Positions 1 to 8,099 of a stretch of 64,000 nt of DNA are shown one piece after another. The notes below the pieces were generated by a model that worked only from the letters and a program-made list of their open reading frames with translations, was not told the DNA's origin and made no database searches. This DNA comes from Candidatus Aminicenantota bacterium (GTDB lineage Bacteria; Acidobacteriota; Aminicenantia; Aminicenantales; Saccharicenantaceae). Position numbers and translations under genes: made by a program. The DNA is taken from the NCBI GenBank assembly GCA_026393975.1, contig JAPKZD010000013.1:21020-85019 (forward strand). The letters run 5' to 3'. Each line of letters begins with the position of its first letter. The first letter of the stretch is position 1.

Positions 1-890
1 CCCTGGCCCTGGCGGCCCTCATCCTCATCGTCCCTGCCTGGCCCGGGACCGTGCCCACGTCCATCGTCCCCGAGGGCGCCCGCTGGGTGGCCCATCTGGA
101 CATGGAAAAATTCGTCGCCACCAAGCTTTACGAATACCTGGAAAAGGACGGTCGGCTTCAGATCAAGAACCGGGACATCGGCCGATGGCTGAAGATCGAC
201 CTGTTCAAGGACATCACCGGCCTGACGGTTTTCGGGCTTGAGTCCGGCGACAAGCAGGCCGTCTTCGCCGTCACGGGAAAGTTCGACAAAGCGGGCCTCC
301 TGGCCCTGCTCGCCCTCGACAAGGACTATCAGGCAATTCCCTACGGTTCCTATACGCTATACTTGACGGGCAGCGACGAGTTCGGCGCCTTCGTCAACGA
401 CGGCTTGATCGTCTTCTCCGAGAACCGGGAAGCCGTCGAGAAGGTCCTGGACACGGCGGCGGGGAAAACGAAAAGCTTCGCCTCTTCCAAGCTGAACGCC
501 GCCTTCAAGGACGTCTCCTCGGGCACCTTCCTCAGCGGGGTCGTCGAGGACCTGGCCGGGCTGGGCAAGGAGATCAACCAGTCCAAGTTCGTCGAGAAGG
601 CCAGCATGATGTTCTTCCTCGCCCAGGAAAAACAGGACAACCTCCAGGTCCGGGTCCAGGTCACGGCGGATTCCCCGGAGAGCGCCAAGAACATGGCCGA
701 TGTCGCCCAGGGACTCATCGCCATGGTCCGGCTCGGACAGGGGGAAGGCCCAGGGGGCATCCCGGCTTCCCTTGTCGAGGGTCTCCAGGTTAAACTGGAG
801 GGGAAGACCGTCCGCCTGGAACTCGACATGCCATCGCGGGAGGTCGCGAACCTGGCTCCGCGCGGACGAGGACTGGACTTGTTCGACTGA
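1..890 (+). CDS. Secreted protein of unknown function, 5'-truncated
   Basis: The reading frame is open from base 3 and runs off the left edge. The first visible residues are a hydrophobic Ala/Leu/Ile stretch ending in a small-residue cleavage-like segment, so the missing part is probably the n-region of a signal peptide. The GTG at 51 is internal to this frame and is unlikely to be the true start. The mature part, about 280 residues, is soluble-looking, with alternating beta and amphipathic segments and no cysteine or catalytic motif that I recognise. It lies just upstream of an ECF sigma/anti-sigma pair but is separated from it by a hairpin. I cannot assign a function. Confidence 0.7.
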   Translation, partial: LALAALILIVPAWPGTVPTSIVPEGARWVAHLDMEKFVATKLYEYLEKDGRLQIKNRDIGRWLKIDLFKDITGLTVFGLESGDKQAVFAVTGKFDKAGLLALLALDKDYQAIPYGSYTLYLTGSDEFGAFVNDGLIVFSENREAVEKVLDTAAGKTKSFASSKLNAAFKDVSSGTFLSGVVEDLAGLGKEINQSKFVEKASMMFFLAQEKQDNLQVRVQVTADSPESAKNMADVAQGLIAMVRLGQGEGPGGIPASLVEGLQVKLEGKTVRLELDMPSREVANLAPRGRGLDLFD

Positions 891-906
891 GTTCCAGACC
901 GGGCAC

Positions 907-943
907 CCCTGCTCTCAGGTCACCGGGACACCTGAGAGCAGGG
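907..943. terminator. Perfect 14-bp inverted repeat between genes
   Basis: Arms 907-920 and 930-943 are exact reverse complements (CCCTGCTCTCAGGT with its complement) around a 9-nt loop. It sits 17 nt after the upstream stop and 30 nt before the sigma-factor ATG. There is no immediate T-run, although GGGTTTTT follows at about 957. It could be a transcript-end stabiliser, a terminator or an operator for the sigma gene. Confidence 0.5.
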
Positions 944-973
944 ACTCCGGAGGAACGGGTTTTTGGGGAGAAC

Positions 974-1585
974 ATGATCGACCCCGGCCCGATCGAAAAG
1001 ATGACCGACGAGGAGCTGGCCCGCGAGGCGCGGGCCGGCTCGCGCCGGTCTTTCGAGGAGCTGGCGCTCCGCTACAAGCGCCGGCTCTTCGTCTATTTTC
1101 GGCCGCGCCTGGGGAGCGACCAGGATGCCGAAGACCTGGTCCAAGAGACGTTCCTCAAGCTCTACAGGAACATCCACAATTATGACCCGGCTTTCCGGTT
1201 TTCCACCTGGCTTTATACGTCGGCCAACCGGCTGGCCATCAGCTCCTACCGCAGAAAAAAAATCGCGGTGGGGAGGCTCGGCCCCGAAGTCGCGGATGCT
1301 TCAGCGGATCCCGCTGTCCGGGCGGCCGCCGGGGAGACGCGGTCAACGGGCCTCTGGGACGCGGCCCGGACGCTAGGCCGGAACCAGTATCGCGTCCTCT
1401 GGCTGCGTTATGGCGAGGACCTGACCATCGAAGAGATCGCCGCGTCCATCGGCAAGAGCCGGCTGGCCGTGCGCCTTCTCCTTCACCGCGCCCGGACGAA
1501 CCTGATGAAGCGGGCAGGGCCTGCGCCGGGACGGGCGGCGGCAACGACGAAGGCCGCGGCTGTCAGGGAAACGCTGCTCGGATGA
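974..1585 (+). CDS. RNA polymerase sigma factor, ECF (sigma-70 family)
   Basis: 203 aa, the usual size for ECF factors. Region 2 spans about residues 20-90, with the -10-recognition and core-binding signature around DAEDLVQETFLKLYRN and then FSTWLYTSANRLA. Region 4 spans about residues 130-185, with the helix-turn-helix LTIEEIAASIGKSRLAVRLLLHRAR. There is no region 3 and no long C-terminal extension. The ATG follows a GGGGAG ribosome binding site. The next gene starts within 20 nt of the stop and encodes a membrane-anchored zinc-finger protein, the normal arrangement for an ECF factor and its cognate anti-sigma. The regulon cannot be told from this window. Confidence 0.93.
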   Translation: MIDPGPIEKMTDEELAREARAGSRRSFEELALRYKRRLFVYFRPRLGSDQDAEDLVQETFLKLYRNIHNYDPAFRFSTWLYTSANRLAISSYRRKKIAVGRLGPEVADASADPAVRAAAGETRSTGLWDAARTLGRNQYRVLWLRYGEDLTIEEIAASIGKSRLAVRLLLHRARTNLMKRAGPAPGRAAATTKAAAVRETLLG

Positions 1586-1602
1586 GGCGAAGGAGAAAGA
1601 CG

Positions 1603-2169
1603 ATGTTCTGCAATCTAACCCGCTGGCTGATATCGAGGGCGGAAGACCGGGGGAAGAAAATGCCGCGCTTCGCCGAACGCCACGCGGCGCAGTGTGGAGC
1701 GTGCCGGGAATACGCCCGGTTCACCACGTCTCTTTCCGCCCGCCTCTCCACGGAGACTCCCGAGTTCCTCGCCAAGGCCCCGGACTCTCCTTGGGACCCG
1801 GCCGCTTGGGCGGCCGAAGGGGCCGGACGCGGGACACGCGCTCCTTTACGTCGCCGGTTCGTCCTCCATCCTTATCCCGCGGCCGCTGCGGTCCTGGTGG
1901 TCGCGGCCTCCGCGCTGGTTTTCTTCCTGGTCGTCCGGCCCGGGCCCGGGCCCGGGCTGACTTCCGCTGAGAAACAGGAAGTTATCGCCAGCCTAAAGTC
2001 CGTCACCGCCGTTCCGGCCGAGTTCCGGGGGGCCATCGCGGAGGCGGAATCGTCACTGGCCAAAGAACGGCTCATCCTGGAAAACTCCGTCCTCTCGGCG
2101 GTCGAGTATTTCCAGACCCGCCTCAACATCAGGATCGAGAGAACAAAAGAAGCGCCGAAATCGCTCTAG
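1603..2169 (+). CDS. Probable anti-sigma factor (zinc-finger, single-pass membrane protein)
   Basis: 188 aa from the ATG at 1603, chosen because AGGAG lies 8 nt upstream; an in-frame ATG at 1582 overlaps the sigma stop and has no such site. The N-terminal part holds HAAQCGAC, an HxxxCxxC motif as in zf-HC2 anti-sigma domains. A transmembrane helix is at about residues 88-108 (AAAAVLVVAASALVFFLVV), followed by an extracytoplasmic, charged, probably coiled-coil C-terminal part. The inferred role is to bind the preceding sigma factor at the membrane. The N-terminal zinc-finger region is short, so the family call rests on motif and position. Confidence 0.75.
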   Translation: MFCNLTRWLISRAEDRGKKMPRFAERHAAQCGACREYARFTTSLSARLSTETPEFLAKAPDSPWDPAAWAAEGAGRGTRAPLRRRFVLHPYPAAAAVLVVAASALVFFLVVRPGPGPGLTSAEKQEVIASLKSVTAVPAEFRGAIAEAESSLAKERLILENSVLSAVEYFQTRLNIRIERTKEAPKSL

Positions 2170-2238
2170 GCGGTATAAAGCCGGCCGCGGAGGCGGTGTC
2201 AAGCGGGAGGGGGCGGACTCGCAGGCGCCGGTCGGCCC

Positions 2239-2406
2239 TTATTTAATTAGGTGGAACGACGTCTGCCGGCCGGCCAGAAAGAACGCCCGCTCGCGTATCG
2301 ACAGGACCGACGGTGTGCCGCGGTGCTGCGCCCAGGCCGGGATCTCGAGCCCCGCCAGAACGATGATCCCGAGAATGATGACTGCCATCGCCGCTTTCTT
2401 GAACAT
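2239..2406 (-). CDS. Small secreted peptide, 55 aa
   Basis: A short open frame with ATG at 2406 behind GGAGGGTGAGC, a good ribosome binding site 6-7 nt away. It starts MFKKAAMAVIILGIIVLAGL and continues to AWAQ, a classical Sec signal peptide with an AxA cleavage site, which would leave a mature peptide of about 28 residues ending FHLIK. It is the only sensible gene in the roughly 400-nt gap between the anti-sigma gene and the M14 genes. I recognise no family. The combination of ribosome binding site, signal peptide and promoter-like upstream sequence supports a real gene. Confidence 0.6.
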   Translation of the reverse strand: MFKKAAMAVIILGIIVLAGLEIPAWAQHRGTPSVLSIRERAFFLAGRQTSFHLIK

Positions 2407-2436
2407 GCTCACCCTCCGTATTCTGGAACTACCGTT

Positions 2437-2466
2437 TTTCTATCACCCGGACAGCTCTTTGTTCAA
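2437..2466 (-). promoter_or_regulatory. Possible sigma-70 promoter for the 55-aa peptide gene
   Basis: On the minus strand TTGAAC (2461-2466) and TAGAAA (2437-2442) are 18 nt apart, about 30 nt upstream of the start codon. The match is moderate. Confidence 0.35.
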
Positions 2467-2583
2467 GGTCGTGCTGGATGTTGACCGTGCCGGGCGAATT
2501 TGCGAGAATGACGGACTCCGGGCTTCTATCGGACCCGAGCCGAAGACAGCCCGGCAAAGTCCTCTCACCGGAGGTACCGTTAC

Positions 2584-4611
2584 GTGACCCTTCGCAGACC
2601 CGCAAGCTTCCTGATCCCCTTCATTTTATGTCTCGCGCTCGGCCCGCTGGCCGCGGCCGACCTGACCTTCGACCGCTACCATAAGCCCGAGGAACTGGCC
2701 GCGGCGGTCCAAGACCTGGCCCGGGCCAACCCCGGCTTCGTCAAGGTCCACATCCTGGCCAAGAGCCCCGGCGGCCGCGAGCTCGTCCTCCTCGAAGTCG
2801 GCCCCGAGACCGCGAAAACCGCCAAAAGTCTTCCCGCCGTATTCATCGCGGCCAACATGGAAGGAACCGTGCCCATCTCCGGCGAGGCGGCTCTCTACCT
2901 GGCCAAACTCATCTGCGAGAAAGCCGACCTGCGTTCCGACCGGACCTGGTATATCCTGCCCTGCGGCAACCCGGACGCCGCCTCAGGCTATTTCGACAAG
3001 CCCCAGCGCCGCGACGCCCGCAACGCCGCCCCCCGCAACGACGACCAGGACGACCAGATCGACGAGGACGGGCCGGACGATCTCGACGGCGACGGCCTCA
3101 TCACCCAGATGAGGGTCAAGGATCCCGAGGGTGCCTGGATCGCCGTCCCCGGCGAGCCGCGCCTGATGAAGAAGGCCGACGGGTCCAAGGGTGAGAAGGG
3201 CGTCTGGAAGCTCTATCCCGAGGGCCTCGACAACGACGGCGACGGCCAGATCAACGAGGACGGGCCCGGCGGTGTCAACATCGGCACCTCCTTCCCCCAC
3301 CTCTTCAATTACCACGCCCCGAATTCCGGCCCCTGGCCGGGCAGCGAGGCGGAGACCTTCGCCCTGCTCAAGTTCTTCGACGTCCACCGGGAGGTCGGCC
3401 TGACTTTCGTTTTCGGCGAAGCGAATTTTTGCCTGAACCCGCCCCGCAGCAGCCGGAAAGGGGACGCCGACCTCAACCAGATCAAGGTTCCCGAGAACAT
3501 GGCCGGGTTCATCAACGCCGACCCGAATAGGACCTACACCATCGCCGAGATCATGGATATGGTCCGGCCGCTCGTCCCGCCAGGCATGGAGGTGACCGAG
3601 GGATTGGTCGCCGGGTTCCTGGGTCTCGGGGCGGCGGTGAATCCCCTCGACGACGACCTTAAGTTCTACAAGGAGCTCTCCGATAAATACAAGGAGTTCC
3701 TGAAGGCGGGGAAACTCGACGGCAAGCGCCTCGACCCGGCGCCCGACAAGGACGGGTCGCTCGAGCTCTATGCCTACTACCACCTCGGCCTGCCCTCCTT
3801 CGCCCTGGACTTCTGGACCCTGCCCGAGGTCAAGGAGGAGAAGGCGGCCGACGAGATCACGCCCGAGAAGCTCGAGAAGATGACCAACGACGAGTTCATC
3901 GCCCTGGGCGAGGAGAAGATCGACGCCTTCCTCAAGGCCTCGGGCGCGCCCGAGCAGTTCAAAGCCAAGCAGGTCATCGAAGGGCTCAAGGGCGGCATGA
4001 TGGACACCAAGAAAATGGCCGAGATGATGAAACAGATGCCCAAGAAGCCGAGCGAAGAAGGGGCCGACCCGAAGGAAAAGGCCCTCCTTGCTTGGAGCGA
4101 TAAGGAGCTCGGTGGTAAGGGGTTCGTCGCCTGGAAGCCGTTCAAGCACTCGACCCTCGGCGACGTCGAGATTGGCGGCGCGGTGCCCTTCACCGACAAC
4201 ACGCCGCCGGCGAAAATGGTCGACGCGTTGCTCAAAGGGCAGGTACCCTGGGCGCTCGAGATCGCCAAAAAGATGGCCCGCATCAAGATCGCCGATGTTG
4301 TGGTCCAGCGGCTGGGCGCCGGCGTCTACGAAGTCAAGGTCTGGATCGAAAACACGGGCGACCTGCCCTACCCGACGGCGATGGGCCGTCGCGACGAGCG
4401 CATCCTGCCTGTCATTGTCACCCTCAGCGGTCAGGGCTTTGAGATCGTCCAGGGGAAAAAGAGGAGCCTCGTCCCGGCCGTTCCGGCCCGCGGCTCCCAG
4501 CTGGTGACCTGGATCGTCCGGGCCGCGAAACCCGTCAAGCTCGAGGTCAAGGCGGAGACGCAGGTCGCCTGGGGCGATTCCCGCACTGTCGACCTGGGAG
4601 GTGCAAAATGA
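2584..4611 (+). CDS. M14-family carboxypeptidase homologue lacking all catalytic residues (pseudoenzyme)
   Basis: 675 aa with a GTG start behind GGAGG (2570-2574) and a signal peptide ending about residue 25. It aligns with the next gene over its whole length, including two Asp-rich DxDGDG calcium-binding-like insertions (about residues 153-175 and 216-232). The zinc-binding HxxE of the neighbour (H95/E98) is E93/V96 here, the third ligand His290 is Glu279, the substrate-binding NR of NRNW is absent, and the catalytic Glu is replaced (ALDF where the neighbour has CAEVF). It carries an insert (about residues 420-500) rich in Lys/Glu and Met, then a C-terminal beta domain also found in the neighbour. 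It overlaps the next gene by 4 nt. Likely a secreted binding protein or partner rather than a peptidase. Confidence 0.85.
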   Translation: MTLRRPASFLIPFILCLALGPLAAADLTFDRYHKPEELAAAVQDLARANPGFVKVHILAKSPGGRELVLLEVGPETAKTAKSLPAVFIAANMEGTVPISGEAALYLAKLICEKADLRSDRTWYILPCGNPDAASGYFDKPQRRDARNAAPRNDDQDDQIDEDGPDDLDGDGLITQMRVKDPEGAWIAVPGEPRLMKKADGSKGEKGVWKLYPEGLDNDGDGQINEDGPGGVNIGTSFPHLFNYHAPNSGPWPGSEAETFALLKFFDVHREVGLTFVFGEANFCLNPPRSSRKGDADLNQIKVPENMAGFINADPNRTYTIAEIMDMVRPLVPPGMEVTEGLVAGFLGLGAAVNPLDDDLKFYKELSDKYKEFLKAGKLDGKRLDPAPDKDGSLELYAYYHLGLPSFALDFWTLPEVKEEKAADEITPEKLEKMTNDEFIALGEEKIDAFLKASGAPEQFKAKQVIEGLKGGMMDTKKMAEMMKQMPKKPSEEGADPKEKALLAWSDKELGGKGFVAWKPFKHSTLGDVEIGGAVPFTDNTPPAKMVDALLKGQVPWALEIAKKMARIKIADVVVQRLGAGVYEVKVWIENTGDLPYPTAMGRRDERILPVIVTLSGQGFEIVQGKKRSLVPAVPARGSQLVTWIVRAAKPVKLEVKAETQVAWGDSRTVDLGGAK

Positions 4612-6368
4612 AGAAGCTCGCCTGTTTCGCTCTTTTGATCATGCTCGCCGCGGGGACTCTCCCGGCGCAGAAATCCGAGATCACCGTTCCCCTAAGGTTC
4701 GACCAGTATTACTCGCTGGACCAGATCTTCGAGGCCCTCCGGGCGCTCAACAAGGCTTATCCTCAGCTGACGACGCTCGAGACGGTCGGCAAGAGCGAGG
4801 AGGGACGGCCCATCATGGCCCTGACCGTCAACAACCCCAAGACGGGCTCCGCCCTGGACAAGCCCGGGATGTACGTCGACGGCAACATGCACGGTAACGA
4901 GATCCAAGGCGGGGACATTTCGCTCTACCTCGTCGACTACATGCTCGGCAATTACGGCAAGAACCCGGAGATGACGAGTCTCGTTGACAAGACCTGCTTC
5001 TACGTTGTACCCGTCGTCAACGTCGACGGCCGATTCCACTTCATGACCGACGCCAACTCCCCGGACAGCAACCGCAGCCTGCGCATTCCCGTGGACGACG
5101 ACAAGGACGGTCTCATCGACGAAGACCCCCCCGACGACCTCGACGGCGACGGCAACATCTGCACGATGCGCAAGAAGGACCCCTTCGGTCAGTTCAAAAC
5201 CGACCCCGAAGACCCGCGGCTGATGGTCCGCGTCAAGCCGGGGGAGAAAGGCGAATGGACGATGCTCGGCGAAGAGGGCATCGACAACGACGGCGACGGC
5301 CAGATCAATGAGGACGGGCCGGGCTACGTCGACCCCAACCGCAACTGGGGCTTCGACTGGGCGCCGTCCTACGTCCAGGGCGGCTCCGGGGAATACCCGT
5401 TCTCCGGGGTCGGGCTCAAGGCCCTGGCCGAGTGGACGATGACCAAAACCAACATCGCCTTCGCCTGGTCCTTCCACAACAACGGCGGCATGATCCTCCG
5501 CGGCCCCAGCCGCAAGGGGCTCGGCGAGTACCCGCCGCAGGACGTCGCGGTCTACGACTACCTCGGCAAGCAGGGCGAGCGGATCATCCCCGGCTACCGC
5601 TACCTGATCTCTTGGAAGGACCTCTACACGACCTACGGCGACTCCGGCGAATGGATCACCCAGACGATGGGGGCCTATTTCTACTGCGCCGAGGTCTTCC
5701 AGGGCGAGTCGGAAGCTTTCAAGGGCGTCTCGGAACGGCCCGAGCCCGGAACGTCCCGGGAAGAGGCCGTGCGGGGCATCTTCTCGGAGGGCGTCTCCGA
5801 TCGCGAGCGGATCAAGTTCAGCGACAACGTCGTCCAGGGCGAGCTCTACAAGCCCTGGAAGCCCTTCAAGCACCCCGATTACGGCGACATCGAGATCGGG
5901 GGCTGGGTCAAGTTGAGCTCCCGCCTCGGTGCGCCCTTCATGATCAAGGATCTCGTCCACCGTAATGCCATGGCCGTCCTCTTCTCGGCCAAGAACCTGC
6001 CCGATGTCGCCCTCGAGGTGACCGACGTCAAGGCGCTGGGGGGGAACCTCTTTCGGATCCGGACGCGTCTGGCCAATCCCAAGGCCATGCCGTCGATGAG
6101 CTATCTCGCCCAGAAGGTCAACCTCTATCCCAAGGACATGCTCAAGGTCGGCGGGGCCGGCGCCAAGGTCGTCGCCGGCGGCCTCCTCCTCGACCCCTAT
6201 CGCGACCAGGTCGTCTACAAGAAATACCGGCCCGAGCTCCAGTTCCTGGTCGTCCCCGGCTTCGGCAAGGTCGAACACCAGTTCCTGGTCGAAGGGAAGG
6301 GCGATGTCACGCTCCGCTACGAATCGCGGCACGGCGGGAAGCTCACCAAGACGGTCAAGCTTGAATAG
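4608..6368 (+). CDS. Secreted M14-family zinc carboxypeptidase
   Basis: 586 aa; ATG overlaps the previous stop (ATGA) behind GGAGG. Signal peptide about residues 1-20. The zinc site is intact: H95 and E98 in NMHGNEIQGG and H290 in SFHNNGG; the substrate-binding NR of NRNWGFDW follows the second calcium-type loop, and Glu362 in YCAEVFQGE fits the catalytic base. Two DxDGDG-type loops (about residues 163-183 and 226-238) interrupt the catalytic domain. The C-terminal 150 residues form a beta-rich domain shared with the upstream paralogue. Expected to hydrolyse peptides in the periplasm or outside the cell. The tandem arrangement with a catalytically dead paralogue suggests the two act together. 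Confidence 0.93.
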   Translation: MKKLACFALLIMLAAGTLPAQKSEITVPLRFDQYYSLDQIFEALRALNKAYPQLTTLETVGKSEEGRPIMALTVNNPKTGSALDKPGMYVDGNMHGNEIQGGDISLYLVDYMLGNYGKNPEMTSLVDKTCFYVVPVVNVDGRFHFMTDANSPDSNRSLRIPVDDDKDGLIDEDPPDDLDGDGNICTMRKKDPFGQFKTDPEDPRLMVRVKPGEKGEWTMLGEEGIDNDGDGQINEDGPGYVDPNRNWGFDWAPSYVQGGSGEYPFSGVGLKALAEWTMTKTNIAFAWSFHNNGGMILRGPSRKGLGEYPPQDVAVYDYLGKQGERIIPGYRYLISWKDLYTTYGDSGEWITQTMGAYFYCAEVFQGESEAFKGVSERPEPGTSREEAVRGIFSEGVSDRERIKFSDNVVQGELYKPWKPFKHPDYGDIEIGGWVKLSSRLGAPFMIKDLVHRNAMAVLFSAKNLPDVALEVTDVKALGGNLFRIRTRLANPKAMPSMSYLAQKVNLYPKDMLKVGGAGAKVVAGGLLLDPYRDQVVYKKYRPELQFLVVPGFGKVEHQFLVEGKGDVTLRYESRHGGKLTKTVKLE

Positions 6369-6399
6369 GCAAGAAATAGAATGGGAGAAAGGAACACCG

Positions 6400-8091
6400 G
6401 TGTCCGGTAGGAATAGGATGGTCGCAGCGGCCTTGCTGGCGGGGCTCTGGCTTGTCTCTCCGGGCGTGTCTTTGGCTGCCGCGGGCTCCGGCTCATCAAC
6501 CGCGGAGCGATTTTTTCCGTTCAGCCTTTCGCCACGAACTTCATCCCCTGGAGCCGGGGCCGCCTCCGATTCCGTCGCGTTCTCCCTAGTCGCCCCGGCC
6601 GCCCGGGAAGCGCCCGGGACGAGCGGCGGAAAAGTCTCCGCTCTTGTGTCCAAAAAAAGACCCGGCCGCGCCTGGATCGAATTGGGCGTCTTCTTGACGT
6701 ATTCCACCATCAGCTACTGGACCAGGGCCGCCTTCCCGGAAGATTGGCAATTTCCGCTCACCGTGCATAGCCAGTTCAACCGGGTCTTCTTGCTTAAGGG
6801 CTGGCGCTTCGATTCGAACAACTTCAGGCTCAACTGGACCCACTCCCTGGCCGGAGGGGTTTACTATCAATTCGCTCGGGCCAACCACCTGTCCTGGATC
6901 AGTTCCTGGCTGACGGCGTTGGCGGCTTCGACGTATTGGGAATCCGTGGTCGAATGGAGGGAAGTCATCTCCCTCAACGATCAGATCACGACGGCACTCG
7001 GCGCCTTTTCGACCGGGGAGCCGTGGTACCAGATCGGTCATTACCTGGCCCACCAGTCCGGCATTTTCTCCCAGGCCCTGAGCTTCATCAATCCCGTCGT
7101 CAAGTTCAATCATTGGCTGGACCGCAAGAAGCCGGGCGCCAGGGACTATGCGCAGCCGGGATGGCACGACTTCGCCCTGTTTCTGGGGGCCAGGCGCCTC
7201 GCGGGGGCCGGCGAGCCGGCCGAGACGGGTCTCTATTTCGGCTTTCATACCCGACTTCTCGGGCTGCCGGAATACGGAAAACCCGGCGATTTCCGGCGAA
7301 CCCTCAAGGACACGTACTTCAGCCGCATCAGCCTGGATTATACGACGCGCAATGGGCACGCCGATGAGACGAACTTTTCCACGGGCGCGGTGACCTTGGG
7401 ATATTTCCGGCAGAAGATCGACAACGGCTTCGGCGGATACAGCCTGACGGTCGGGCTTGGGTCCTCGTTCGAATATTTCAAGAAAAGGCCCTTCGACATC
7501 TATGACAGCGACCCCGTGCCGGTCAAACAGGGTTATGACCTTCACTTCGAAAGGCCGAGGAATTTTACCGACAAGCTGGCCCTCGTGCACCTGGCCGGCC
7601 CGGTCCTGGATTGGACGGTGTTCCGGCCCGGCCTGAAGCTCCGGACCGTGGCCGAAGCCTACTTCGATTTCGGCCTGGTCAATTCCTACGCCCTCAACGC
7701 CTATTCCGAACTTCACCACACTCCCCCCGACGACACTATCGAGGGCATGAAGACGACCGTCTCGTATTATGGTTACTACTATGCCTTCGGCGGGACTCTC
7801 TCCGGACAGACGAACCTGGAATGGGGAAACTTCCGGGCCCAGGCCCTGGCCAGCTTCGGCGCCTGGAGTTCCGTCGAGACCCTCGATAGGTTCCAGAACG
7901 AGATCACGAACAACGCTCATCTCGACGATAACAGGTCCCGCACTCTCCTCGGCGCCGGCTGGAAGTTGCCCCGGATTCCGATCGAGCTATTTGTCAAATA
8001 CGAAGGTATCCATCGATGGGGGCGGGTTCTCGAGGCTCGCGTCCAGGGCCTGGAAAAGCGGCTCTTCGCCGGCGTCGAATTCTTGTTCTGA
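6400..8091 (+). CDS. DUF3943-like outer-membrane protein
   Basis: 563 aa from the GTG at 6400, chosen because AAAGGA lies 6 nt upstream and the product then has a proper signal peptide; ATG 6418 is a possible alternative. The central region carries the DUF3943-type pattern: NWTHSLAGGVYYQFAR, then a conserved STYWESVVEW and SLNDQ segment, then a Gly/Glu motif before a His. The C-terminal 300 residues alternate aromatic and polar residues and end in Phe (GVEFLF), as expected of an outer-membrane beta-barrel. It follows the M14 pair by 31 nt and may be cotranscribed. Function is not established for the family. Confidence 0.7.
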   Translation: MSGRNRMVAAALLAGLWLVSPGVSLAAAGSGSSTAERFFPFSLSPRTSSPGAGAASDSVAFSLVAPAAREAPGTSGGKVSALVSKKRPGRAWIELGVFLTYSTISYWTRAAFPEDWQFPLTVHSQFNRVFLLKGWRFDSNNFRLNWTHSLAGGVYYQFARANHLSWISSWLTALAASTYWESVVEWREVISLNDQITTALGAFSTGEPWYQIGHYLAHQSGIFSQALSFINPVVKFNHWLDRKKPGARDYAQPGWHDFALFLGARRLAGAGEPAETGLYFGFHTRLLGLPEYGKPGDFRRTLKDTYFSRISLDYTTRNGHADETNFSTGAVTLGYFRQKIDNGFGGYSLTVGLGSSFEYFKKRPFDIYDSDPVPVKQGYDLHFERPRNFTDKLALVHLAGPVLDWTVFRPGLKLRTVAEAYFDFGLVNSYALNAYSELHHTPPDDTIEGMKTTVSYYGYYYAFGGTLSGQTNLEWGNFRAQALASFGAWSSVETLDRFQNEITNNAHLDDNRSRTLLGAGWKLPRIPIELFVKYEGIHRWGRVLEARVQGLEKRLFAGVEFLF

Positions 8092-8099
8092 CCTTCCCC

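Noticed and set aside
2983..4149. Minus-strand open frame of 388 aa opposite the pseudo-M14 gene
   Set aside because: Leu/Val/Gly/Glu-rich antisense product with no family features.
4692..6710. Long minus-strand open frame (672 aa) opposite the second M14 gene
   Set aside because: Antisense of a clear M14 peptidase; the residue composition is a by-product of GC-rich codon use.
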